Origin: Muraenolepis orangiensis
Taxonomy: Eukaryota > Chordata > Actinopteri > Gadiformes > Muraenolepididae
Length of the DNA stretch: 64,000 nt
Reading direction: 5' to 3'
NCBI GenBank assembly: GCA_027704905.1
Contig: CM051020.1
Location: forward strand, 1,305,419 to 1,369,418
Shown here: positions 55,108 through 64,000 of the stretch, piece after piece
Position numbering within the stretch: position 1 is the stretch's first letter
Layout: each line of letters begins with the position of its first letter
Made by a program: the position numbers and the translations under genes
The notes under the pieces: model-generated
The model's input: the letters and a program-made list of their open reading frames with translations, nothing else
The model's database searches: none
Told to the model about the DNA's origin: nothing

Positions 55108-56322
55108 CTATGCTGAGCTGTAGTCCACAAACAGCATTCGCACATAACAGTTCTTTCCCTCCAGGTGGTAAAGGGCAGTGTGGAGGACCATGGCAATTGC
55201 GTCGTACGTGGATCTGTTTTGACAATATGCAAATTGCCATGGGTCCAGCGTGGCAGGTAACACGGAGCAAATAAAGTCCTTGACCAACCTCTCGAAGCAG
55301 TTGCTGACAATCGAGGTGAGGGCTACAGGTCTATAGTCATTCAGGCATGTTACCTTGGGTTGTTTAGGGGCAGGCACGATGGTGGACATCTTAAAGACCG
55401 CGGGAACAACAGCCTGGGACAGGAAGAGGTTGAAGATGTCTGCAAAGACCAACTGGTCTGCGCATGCTCTGAGGACGCGGCCTTGGATGTCATCGGGGCC
55501 TGCCGCTTTACGGATGTTCAACCACCTGAAGGTGACCTCCCTCACAGCGATTGGTTGCTGCTTCAGTCTCTGCCTATAGGCGGGGAATAGCTGGATAGAG
55601 CGGTGGTCTGATTTGCCAAACGGTGGGCGGAGGAGGGCCTTGTAGCCATCACGGAAGGGAATGTAGCAGTGGTCGAGGATCCGCTCACCCCGTGTGTTGC
55701 TCGTTATGTGTTGGTAGAACTTCGGGAGAACCTTCTTCAGGTTCGCCTTGTTGAAGTCCCCTGCCACGATGAGAGCAGCCTCGGGGTGTGCCGACTCCTG
55801 TTCGCTGATAGCCCCATACAGTTCCTTCAGCGCTGTGTCCGTGTTGGCTTGTGGGGGAATGTAAACAGCGGTCACGGTTACCGCTGTAAACTCCCGAGGT
55901 AGCCAGAATGGACGGCACATAAGCATCAGGTACTCCAGGTCCGGGGAACAGAAAGACTTGAGGGGATGTGCATGACTTTGGTTGCACCAAGATCTGTTTA
56001 TCATGAGACATACCCCCCCTCCGCAATCTTTACCGGAGAGAGCCTTTGTTCTGTCCGCCCGGTGGACGGAAAATCCCGTCGGCTCGATAGCTGCGTTGGT
56101 AACCCCCTCCGACATCCATGTCTCCGTAAGGCAGATGATACAATTGTCCTTAGTTTCCCGGTGGAATTTAATACAAGCCTGTAGATCGCTTAACTTATTG
56201 TCCAGAGACTGTACATTAGCCCGTAGAATGGTGGGTAGTGGGGGCGATCGGATCGACATCTCAGCCTGACTAGCACGCCGGCTCGCTTCCCTCGCTTCTT
56301 CCTGCGATGCATGCGTGCCCAA
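55108..56322 (-). CDS. Rex1-like endonuclease and RT N-terminal part
   Basis: 404 codons with the EEP endonuclease (Glu in TETW, Asp/Asn in GDFN, His in SDHR) followed by RAAGPDDIQGRVLRACADQL-like linker text and RT fingers to motif A (FVDYSSA). A stop directly after FVDYSSA breaks the frame where family members continue with Phe-Asn. Inactive. Confidence 0.82.
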   Translation of the reverse strand: MGTHASQEEAREASRRASQAEMSIRSPPLPTILRANVQSLDNKLSDLQACIKFHRETKDNCIICLTETWMSEGVTNAAIEPTGFSVHRADRTKALSGKDCGGGVCLMINRSWCNQSHAHPLKSFCSPDLEYLMLMCRPFWLPREFTAVTVTAVYIPPQANTDTALKELYGAISEQESAHPEAALIVAGDFNKANLKKVLPKFYQHITSNTRGERILDHCYIPFRDGYKALLRPPFGKSDHRSIQLFPAYRQRLKQQPIAVREVTFRWLNIRKAAGPDDIQGRVLRACADQLVFADIFNLFLSQAVVPAVFKMSTIVPAPKQPKVTCLNDYRPVALTSIVSNCFERLVKDFICSVLPATLDPWQFAYCQNRSTYDAIAMVLHTALYHLEGKNCYVRMLFVDYSSA

Positions 56323-56570
56323 GATGGTTGGAGATAAAGTGACTTTGGGCAGGACGTCCGAGTCGAAAGAATGAAAAAACTACGAGCGACTGTCGCTTCT
56401 GATCTCCAGAAGTGTGCAAAAGTTATAAATGAACGTGCTGCTAACTTCCTGAACAAAGATAGTTGCGATAAAAAGAATAAATAACAAAAAACTGCGTCGT
56501 CGTGCGGGAGCTCGCGACGCGGCAGCCATCTCGTACGGCGCCATATTCCTTACCTCTGCCATCTAGTGCC

Positions 56571-57100
56571 TGTAATATATAGCGGGCTGAGAGGTGATGC
56601 TGCTATCTGGTGGCTACAATATATTGTTGCTGTTGTTGTGGCTAACGTTTGAAAGTTGACTGACAGCTACGTCGTAAGTCACTTCGAAAGTTATTGTTGG
56701 CTACAATTACGGTAACGTCTGATTGTGTCTATTTCTCACTCGATTTTGTAAAAGGTAAGCAAGAAAAAGCTAAACAAATTGCATTCCTTACAAAACACGG
56801 TTGTCAGCTGAGTTTGGTCCGCCATCTTGTTTGTTTATTACCAGAAGCTGCACAAAGTTTTGTACTTGAATATGGCGAATACAAATGTTGAATCCCTTGA
56901 ATGTCATATGCAATTCTGAATATAATAATAATAATACAGTGTGGTGGAGTGACATAATTACCCTAGGGGTGGGGTGTTGTGTTGCCGGGGACATTAGACC
57001 TTTGGAGTTCTTCTTCCGGTAGAAAGTCATGTGGTGTTTACGTTGTTCTCATGCTAAGTAAACGTCCCGTTTGGACTTTAAATCCCCGCCTCCGACCCCG
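56571..57100. other. Spacer, no recognised gene
   Basis: Contains ATAATAATAATAC and G-runs; sequence near 56,870 ('tggcgaatacaaatgttgaatcccttgaatg') looks like another LINE tail. No exon recognised. Confidence 0.35.
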
Positions 57101-57725
57101 ACTCCGACGCCACCAAAGCCACCCTGAGCCAAGCCGCCATGTTGGCTCACCCGTCACATAAGGCCCCCATCGCTATCACAACCGACGCGTCTGACTACGC
57201 CTTCGGCGCGGCGCGGCGCCTGGCGGCCACTTGCCTTTTTCAGTGGCCAGTTAACCCCCAGAGAGCGCAAGTACAGTGCGTTCGACAGAGAACTCCTTGG
57301 CCTCTGGTTGGCAATACGCCACTTCCGGTTCCTGCCGGAAGGCCGTGAGTTTACAGCATTCGTGGACCACAAGCCACTCACATTCTGCATGTCCAAGGTG
57401 GCCGAGCAGCGGTCCGCCCGCCGGCAGCGCCGGCTCTCGTACATTTCCGAGTACACCACGGACATCCAGCACATGGCTGGTACGAACAACGTGGTCATCG
57501 GAGCTGTTCAAATGGGCCTGGATTCCCTCCGCATGACCAGCCTCTGACCACGGGGTCCAGACCCTCAAGACCTCGGACACAGGATTACGCCTGGAGGAGG
57601 GCGCAAAGTTGCTGTGCGATGTCTCCACGGGCCAGCCTCGACAGCTAGTCCCTGCCAACTGGCGCCGGCCCGTTTTTGAGGCGATACATGACCTTTCTCA
57701 TTCCGGCACAGTACAACTTCCAGTA
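57100..57725 (+). mobile_element. Ty3/Gypsy RT-RNase H fragment
   Basis: Frame-broken plus-strand pieces: MLAHPSHKAPIAITTDASDY (RNase H start with catalytic Asp), YSAFDRELLGLWLAIRHFRF (about 57,275-57,330), FTAFVDHKPLTFCMSKVAEQ, and RLSYISEYTTDIQHMAGTNN. Then comes a region approaching the integrase zinc domain (FEAIHDLSHSG). At least two frame changes. It ends where the TG-rich array begins. Confidence 0.8.
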
Positions 57726-57734
57726 CAAGTGTGT

Positions 57735-57988
57735 GAATGTAGCTGTAGTCAGTTATGTGTGTGTGTGGCTGTTAGTTATGTGTGTGTGTGTGTGTAGCTG
57801 TAAGTCATGTGTGTGTGTGTAGCTGTTAGTTATGTGTGTGTGTGGCTGTTCGTTATGTGTGTGTGTGTGTGTGTGTAGCTGTCAGTCATGTGTGTGTGTG
57901 TAGCTGTGATTTATGTGTGTGTGTTTGTGTGTGTGTAGCTGTTAGTTATGTGTGTGTGTGTGTGCGTGTAGCTGTTAGTTATGTGTGG

Positions 57989-58030
<42 letters not shown>

Positions 58031-58063
58031 CTGTTAGTTATGTGTGTGTGTGTAGCTGTTAGT

Positions 58064-58096
<33 letters not shown>

Positions 58097-58104
58097 CTGT
58101 TAGT

Positions 58105-58149
<45 letters not shown>

Positions 58150-58240
58150 AGCTGTTAGTTATGTGTGTGTGTGTGTGTGTGTGTGTGTAGCTGTTAGTTA
58201 TGTGTGTGTGTGTGTGTGTGTAGCTGTTAGTTATGTGTGT
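57735..58240. repeat. Compound (TG)n-AGCTGTTAGTTATG array, about 18 units
   Basis: TG runs of varying length, each closed by 'tagctgttagttatg' or 'tggctgttagttatg' variants. It lies left of the copy-2 duplication boundary and has no counterpart in copy 1. Confidence 0.93.
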
Positions 58241-58280
58241 GTGTTTGTATTGAAGTATATTATAGTATATGTAACTCCTG

Positions 58281-58348
<68 letters not shown>

Positions 58349-60846
58349 CAAGCTGCTGTCTAAGTTACACCAAACAGTGGTTGCCATGTAAAGGACTGAC
58401 CCACTATACGCTGCAGACCATCCATGGGTCATGTGACATCCCAGCTGTCATGTGACTAAGACCTTCACAAGAGAATCCTTAGTGGATTGAGTTATAGTGT
58501 CATGTTCTATTGCTTCATCCATCACACTAGAAGCCCTAAGAAAGACGGCTAAAGATTTGCCCCAAAAAATCTGTTATATTTAATGTATATATTAAATATA
58601 TTAAATGTTACCCTAAGTGTGCAGAATATTCATCAAATATAACATTATTTTAAAAGTTAAAAAAAAAAGGTTTTAAATACATTTGTCCTCCAAGTGTGGT
58701 GGTTCATATCTGAGGGAGTGTGTTTCCTTCCTTCCTCGTTCCCTTTCCTACCCTGAGGGTTCATATCTGAGGGAGTGTGTTTCCTTCCTTCCTCGTTCCC
58801 TTTCCTACCCTGAGGGTTCATATCTGAGGGAGTGTGTTTCCTTCCTTCCTCGTTCCCTTTCCTACCCTGAGGGTTCATATCTGAGGGAGTGTGTTTCCTT
58901 CCTTCCTCGTTCCCTTTCCTACCCTGAGGGTTCATATCTGAGGGAGTGTGTTTCCTTCCTTCCTCGTTCCCTTTCCTACCCTGAGGGTTCATATCTGAGG
59001 GAGTGTGTTTCCTTCCTTCCTCGTTCCCTTTCCTACCCTGAGGGTTCATATCTGAGGGAGTGTGTTTCCTTCCTTCCTCGTTCCCTTTCCTACCCTGAGG
59101 GTTCATATCTGAGGGAGTGTGTTTCCTTCCTTCCTCGTTCCCTTTCCTACCCTGAGGGTTCATATCTGAGGGAGTGTGTTTCCTTCCTTCCTCGTTCCCT
59201 TTCCTACCCTGAGGGTTCATATCTGAGGGAGTGTGTTTCCTTCCTTCCTCGTTCCCTTTCCTACCCTGAGGGTTCATATCTGAGGGAGTGTGTTTCCTTC
59301 CTTCCTCGTTCCCTTTCCTACCCTGAGGGTTCATATCTGAGGGAGTGTGTTTCCTTCCTTCCTCGTTCCCTTTCCTACCCTGAGGGTTCATATCTGAGGG
59401 AGTGTGTTTCCTTCCTTCCTCGTTCCCTTTCCTACCCTGAGGGTTCATATCTGAGGGAGTGTGTTTCCTTCCTTCCTCGTTCCCTTTCCTACCCTGAGGG
59501 TTCATATCTGAGGGAGTGTGTTTCCTTCCTTCCTCGTTCCCTTTCCTACCCTGAGGGTTCATATCTGAGGGAGTGTGTTTCCTTCCTTCCTCGTTCCCTT
59601 TCCTACCCTGAGGGTTCATATCTGAGGGAGTGTGTTTCCTTCCTTCCTCGTTCCCTTTCCTACCCTGAGGGTTCATATCTGAGGGAGTGTGTTTCCTTCC
59701 TTCCTCGTTCCCTTTCCTACCCTGAGGGTTCATATCTGAGGGAGTGTGTTTCCTTCCTTCCTCGTTCCCTTTCCTACCCTGAGGGTTCATATCTGAGGGA
59801 GTGTGTTTCCTTCCTTCCTCGTTCCCTTTCCTACCCTGAGGGTTCATATCTGAGGGAGTGTGTTTCCTTCCTTCCTCGTTCCCTTTCCTACCCTGAGGGT
59901 TCATATCTGAGGGAGTGTGTTTCCTTCCTTCCTCGTTCCCTTTCCTACCCTGAGGGTTCATATCTGAGGGAGTGTGTTTCCTTCCTTCCTCGTTCCCTTT
60001 CCTACCCTGAGGGTTCATATCTGAGGGAGTGTGTTTCCTTCCTTCCTCGTTCCCTTTCCTACCCTGAGGGTTCATATCTGAGGGAGTGTGTTTCCTTCCT
60101 TCCTCGTTCCCTTTCCTACCCTGAGGGTTCATATCTGAGGGAGTGTGTTTCCTTCCTTCCTCGTTCCCTTTCCTACCCTGAGGGTTCATATCTGAGGGAG
60201 TGTGTTTCCTTCCTTCCTCGTTCCCTTTCCTACCCTGAGGGTTCATATCTGAGGGAGTGTGTTTCCTTCCTTCCTCGTTCCCTTTCCTACCCTGAGGGTT
60301 CATATCTGAGGGAGTGTGTTTCCTTCCTTCCTCGTTCCCTTTCCTACCCTGAGGGTTCATATCTGAGGGAGTGTGTTTCCTTCCTTCCTCGTTCCCTTTC
60401 CTACCCTGAGGGTTCATATCTGAGGGAGTGTGTTTCCTTCCTTCCTCGTTCCCTTTCCTACCCTGAGGGTTCATATCTGAGGGAGTGTGTTTCCTTCTTT
60501 CCTCGTTCCCTTTCCTACCCTGAGGGTTCATATCTGAGGGAGTGTGTTTCCTTCTTTCCTCGTTCCCTTTCCTACCCTCTACTTCCTCCTCACAGTTTCC
60601 ACCGTCCCAATGAAAATGTGTGTGCCGATCCGTCCGAGAGCCGAACCTTTGAGCTGAAGCGCTGTCTGAAGTGAGCACTCATGCTGCACACGCTGCTCTC
60701 CGTAGTCCTAGGAACATGAAGGCCTACAATCAATAATAGAAAAGTAAAAGTACCTGTGGCTCAGATAAACTTACCTTTTCTGGTTTTTTCACAGTAAGAA
60801 GAGAAAGTTGGCGTTGAAATCCTCATCCGCCATGAATAATGGATAA
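58349..60846 (+). pseudogene. CC chemokine gene copy 2 (exons 2-4), exon-2 acceptor lost
   Basis: Exon 2 (58,349-58,451) encodes SCCLSYTKQWLPCKGLTHYT and GSCDIPAV. Exon 3 (60,596-60,670) follows CTCCTCACAG and encodes FHRPNENVCADPSESRTFEL, then KRCL. Exon 4 (60,795-60,846) follows TTTTTTCACAG and gives a basic tail KKRKLALKSSSAMNNG and TAA. Phases match (exon 2 ends AT, exon 3 starts T; exon 3 ends AA, exon 4 starts T). CC chemokines are secreted ligands of chemokine receptors; the four cysteines form two disulphides. Here the base pair before exon 2 is GG where copy 1 has AG, so splicing may fail. No signal-peptide exon found. The conserved Trp after VCADPSES is absent. Alternatively active through another acceptor. 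Confidence 0.8.
58700..60576. repeat. 57-bp minisatellite in chemokine intron 2, about 33 units
   Basis: Same unit as copy 1, with even fewer variants (TTCTTT in the last two units). The plus frame stays open from 58,683 through exon 3 (663 codons) and the minus frame for 673 codons. The array runs into the exon-3 acceptor. Confidence 0.97.
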
Positions 60847-60905
60847 TGAATAATGTACCATGAATAATGGATAATGAATAATGTACCATGAATAATGGAT
60901 AATGA
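60829..60905. repeat. Short 'atgaataatg' repeats
   Basis: A few units of 'catgaataatggataatgaa'; related to the longer 20-bp array at 30,108 in copy 1. The chemokine stop codon lies in the first unit. Confidence 0.7.
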
Positions 60906-61055
60906 ACACTTTTGTACTTTTTCTTATAGGTTCCCTTGGTTGTATTTTAAGTGGAACTTTACACTAGTTTGACATTTTGATCACCAAAGATACCAATGTG
61001 AAGTTAAATAAGTGTGGAAAAAATTATTCTTTATGGAGAAAGTTGTATATACACG

Positions 61056-61082
61056 TATATATATATATACATATATATATAC

Positions 61083-61115
<33 letters not shown>
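61056..61115. repeat. (AT)n/(ATAC)n microsatellite
   Basis: About 60 bp of AT with ATAC interruptions, expanded relative to copy 1 (30,440-30,466). Confidence 0.9.
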
Positions 61116-61255
61116 CACACATGTTTTTTGTTCTGTGAACCAAAAATATGTGTTTTATGAATACTATTAAATATTGAAAGAAAACAAAAAATGTTTATGA
61201 ATCTTATGCTGATATTGAATATGCAAACACATTACATTACATTACACATTATCTG

Positions 61256-61640
61256 ATACACGGTGTGGACCAAAAGCACGGACGCAGACACACACAGTGA
61301 TAAAGTAAAAGAGTCTTTACTGAAAAAAGCAAAGTCCAACACAAAAATCACTCGATGATTGAAAAGCTCAAAAGCAAAATAATTAATCACCAAAAACCTG
61401 AGGGTGGCGTGACGTGGAACCTGAACGCTGGAGAACTCAGCATAACACAACCAGACAATCTGGCAACGAGACAGTGATTGCCTGGACCTGTGATTGATGC
61501 CAGGAGACGTCACCAGGTGCAATCAATAATGACATCACCAATCACAGGGGGCGGGAGGAAGACTGACGATCGAAATAAACCCCTGGAACTAAACTAAACA
61601 TCATACATGAATAAAACAGAACCTTTGCAACCATTCAGCA
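61256..61640 (-). mobile_element. LTR-like fragment, copy-2-specific
   Basis: Reverse complement resembles 13,860-14,010 (CAGTAAAGACTC, TTTTTGTGTT, CTCAGGTTTTTGG). Absent at the equivalent place of copy 1, so it may have inserted after duplication. Target duplication not resolved. Confidence 0.55.
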
Positions 61641-62514
61641 TAGTTGGCGACGCACAACAGTTTAAATGGTAACTATGATCAATACAACATTACACAGGGC
61701 TTGACATGAGGTCACCATCCAACCATGTCGAAATTCTACCGCCATTTGGCCAGTGGCCGGTGTTAATGTAAAGCCCTAGTTACACACGGCAGCCCTCTAG
61801 GGGGCGCTACACAGCAGCATGCACAGACAAAGTCAAGTCATGAACTCCGCCTGGGGAATACGCAGGATTGGAGGGCCTTGGTCTGAAGACCCGCCCCTCT
61901 CGCGCTTTTGTGTAGTCGGTAATTACTCATTGTCTGAAGGATTGACGACCACATGTAAGTGTATGCCAATTAGGGACTTACCACTAAGGTAAGTCCAATT
62001 AGACCAATTAGTAGTTGGTCACCCGCTTGGTTACGTAGCCAGGATGGTCTCCACCAATTCAATCGGCTGGAAAGATTAGAAGGAAAATTATGGACTGAAA
62101 TGATGTGAGATTGAACAGATTTCATGGAACATGAAAAATGTTTCAACGCACAACTTGATGACCCTTAATAACAAAGAAGTGAATGGCGTTGTCCATTATG
62201 TTACGTGTTTGCTTGGTCCAATAACTGCAAGTCAGAGGATTTGGTAGTCTACTTCCAAGAAACATTCTGCAGATAAGAGTAAGATGGAATTTCTTTCATA
62301 AATCTTGTTTCCCCACATTTTATTTACTATTTATTCCTGAAGACCTGACTCTCCAGACTCTTTAATCCAAAGCGTGTTACAGTTAATTTAGGTACAGGTT
62401 AATACGGAGCAGGTAGGGGTTAGCTATCTCACCAATGCCTACAGGTACACTGCGATCTTAACCAGAACCTTTCCAATAGACCAGTCTCTAGACACATGCA
62501 CCCCATTAAGCATT
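61641..62514. other. Intergenic region between chemokine 2 and TLR 2
   Basis: Matches 31,250-32,327 with small indels. No exon recognised. Confidence 0.6.
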
Positions 62515-62776
62515 TTACTGGTCCGATCTCTCTCCTGGGATTCCGTCCATGACGCTGAGCAGTAGGTGCTCACCGGCCGGGTCCTCCCGGGTCTCCAGGG
62601 CCTGCCGGAGCTTCTCCCAGAACAGGTCTGGGTGTGCGACCGCTCGGGACCAGCTCAGGTACGTTTCTCTCTTCAGGAGCCTCCTCATGCGGTGGTACGG
62701 AGACAGCTGCTGCATGGGAATGTCCTCCAGAAACACAAGGATCAACACGTCCTTCTGCTCGTCAAACAGACGGAAG
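62515..62776 (-). CDS. tlr22-like: TLR22-like last exon, copy 2 (partial gene)
   Basis: 262 nt from acceptor TTTCCCCAG to TAA, equal in length and phase to copy 1. It encodes the C-terminal third of a TIR domain (FRLFDEQKDVLILVFLEDIP, YHRMRRLLKRETYLSWSRAV, LFWEKLRQAL). It differs from copy 1 by a few residues (AHPDLF for APPDLF; MDGIPGERSDQ tail). No lesion is seen. The remaining exons are expected beyond 64,000; I found no middle TIR exon between 62,777 and 64,000. Confidence 0.88.
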
Positions 62777-64000
62777 CTGGGGAAATGGAAATGGAGAGAG
62801 TTGTTTTTTAACAGTTAACATTTAACTGTTAACTGTTGTTCCTTTAGGTGAAGGCAGGCTTCATCTTTCCTAGGTGAAGGTTGGCCTGGGATACAATGGA
62901 ACTGAAGTAGGTCTTCCATCAAGACCATCGCAATGAGACAGACCCCCACCCTTGGACATTATCAATGGCATTACAGGGCTGGCCTCATGTCTTTGATTGG
63001 ATATATGTGAATACTAAGGGAGTGGGCACATTCCCACTGTTAAACTGGATTGCTTGTGTTACAAAGTGACAGGTGTCATCCAGGGTAAACCTCACTACTG
63101 AGGCCTTAAAGGTGCTGTAGGTCAGTGGCGGCTAATGGTTGTAAAAGTAGGGGAGGAAGGAAGGAGTTCTTGGTGAAACCACGTTTGGTGGTGGATGTTA
63201 GTGAGGGCTTGTAACACCCAGACATTTGAAAACCCATCCGGAGATTGTGTGTAACTAGTGAGCTATACCCAGAGGAAAAGTCATTCTCTTATCAGAAATA
63301 AATCTGCTCTTATTTAGAGATTCCTGAAGTCTGACCTGGTATCCTAAACCTTAGGAGAAGTAAAGAGCAAAATAATAGATCAATCTAAGACCAGTTTAAT
63401 AAATGTATTAGCCAATCAAGTTTTCTTTTAGATCTTACTGTTATCTCAAGAGCTAATTATTTCAGACAAAATAAAGTCAAATTAAATCAGTGCAGTGACA
63501 GAGATTATTGATCATTGATCTGAGACAAGAAGTCTATTTTTAGAAGCTGAATTTAAGAAAGGTCAAAATGTCAAACTGATCTTAAATTGAGCTCCTTTTT
63601 GTCTAGGATGAATAAGCTAGACAAAGATACAATCTTTTTTTTAATTTGGGAGTAAGCAGCGATTAAAGCTTGCTAGGTGTGTCTTTGAGGTATAGTTGGC
63701 AATTGATGCTGTGACAGCTGTTCTTCTTACATGTTCAACAGGTGGTCTGACCACAGAACTACAGAATGCATAGCCTGGGCGGCTAGTGGGAATGACAGTT
63801 GTGTTCTTAATACAATATAGGCCTACTATAAAGATAGCGTCAATGACACAGTAGCTCATCCATATTGTTTTGCAGACAAGCAAAGCAGAATAGACCTGAG
63901 GGAGAAGAAGCATTGTTTTGATGAAAAATAACTATTTAGCGATTACTCCCTTAGTTACGGAAATCTGAAAAATCAGAATAGAATTTCTATGCACGGTGGC
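62777..64000. other. Putative TLR copy-2 intron and flank
   Basis: Matches the copy-1 intron up to about 63,392 and is then unrelated to it. A/T-rich, with no exon recognised to the window end. Confidence 0.5.

Larger units (their letters stand above)
53915..56570 (-). mobile_element. Rex1/CR1-type LINE lacking the RT FADD block
   Basis: Minus-strand element. The 3' end at about 53,915-53,945 has AATAAA and a (CTTGA)n tail, and 'atcttgaatcttgaat' near 54,455. Endonuclease (CLTETWMSEG, VYIPPQAN, VAGDFNKANL, KSDHRSIQLF) and the first RT part (LNDYRPVALTSIVSNCFERL, FVDYSSA) lie at 56,322-55,108. After VPRSTCSWILDLL the sequence jumps to the SFKFLGAHISEDLTW region and the C-terminus (to 54,585). 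Motifs B and C of RT are deleted. The 5' end is near 56,570. Confidence 0.82.
58232..63392. repeat. Segmental duplication, copy 2
   Basis: Colinear with 27,578-33,193. It lacks the solo LTR and L2, carries an extra LTR-like fragment at about 61,256-61,640 and three more 57-bp units. Its left edge touches the TG/AGCTGTTAG array and Gypsy fragment rather than a STEAP gene. Confidence 0.9.

Noticed and set aside
57100..57725. Host RNase H gene
   Set aside because: Motif order and sequence are those of a Ty3/Gypsy polyprotein, frame-broken.
58657..60678. 673-codon minus-strand repeat frame
   Set aside because: Same reason as copy 1; shadow of the minisatellite.
62777..64000. Middle TIR exon of TLR copy 2
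   Set aside because: No match to KPIMENITDAIYGS or REIQVA in any frame; homology to copy 1 ends at about 63,392.

Overview
The window looks like repeat-rich teleost fish DNA. It has introns with GT..AG borders, fish-type L2 and Rex1-like LINEs, two BEL/Pao LTR retrotransposons, very dense (TG)n tracts and about a dozen unrelated minisatellites. The short-repeat density and a TLR22-like receptor would suit a gadiform (cod-like) fish, but that is only a guess. No tRNA, rRNA, CRISPR or bacterial-style gene is visible.

Layout. 1-14.8 kb: an L2 fragment, dispersed repeats, the relic of a multi-exon integrase-core gene (4.29-5.36 kb), several minisatellites, and a decayed endogenous retrovirus (about 10-14 kb) carrying a solo LTR. 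14.83-22.30 kb: a plus-strand BEL/Pao element with near-identical LTRs and a 5-bp target duplication, defective through two internal deletions. 22.7-27.4 kb: a STEAP1-like gene on the plus strand with one nonsense and two frameshift lesions. 27.8-30.1 kb: exons 2-4 of a CC chemokine gene, with intron 2 filled by about 30 copies of a 57-bp repeat. 32.3-40.7 kb: a minus-strand TLR22-like gene whose ectodomain exon is split by a LINE and has about five frameshifts. 41.4-49.05 kb: a second, minus-strand BEL/Pao element. 49.3-54 kb: a 37-bp minisatellite and a 1.75-kb tandem duplication holding self-complementary TATATACAG arrays. 53.9-56.6 kb: a Rex1-like LINE. 57.1-57.7 kb: a Ty3/Gypsy RNase H fragment. 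58.3-60.85 kb: a second CC chemokine copy (about 33 repeat units in intron 2). 62.5-62.8 kb: the last exon of a second TLR copy.

The main architecture is a segmental duplication about 30 kb apart (about 27.58-33.19 kb and 58.23-63.39 kb). It carries the chemokine and the convergent TLR 3' end. The chemokine copies are damaged in different places: copy 1 has a truncating change in exon 3, copy 2 has lost the exon-2 acceptor AG. A solo LTR at 30,524-31,034 is absent from copy 2, which keeps the empty site, so that LTR arrived after the duplication. The most unusual observation is that the 57-bp intronic repeat is open in the same frame as chemokine exon 3 and carries acceptor-like AGs in the phase of exon 2. 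The array could therefore in principle be exonised as in-frame 19-residue repeats.

The host genes are all innate-immune or membrane-reductase genes: a chemokine that would guide leukocytes, a TIR-signalling receptor, and a STEAP-family haem protein. Most copies here look broken, so the window reads as a decaying, repeat-driven immune-gene cluster.
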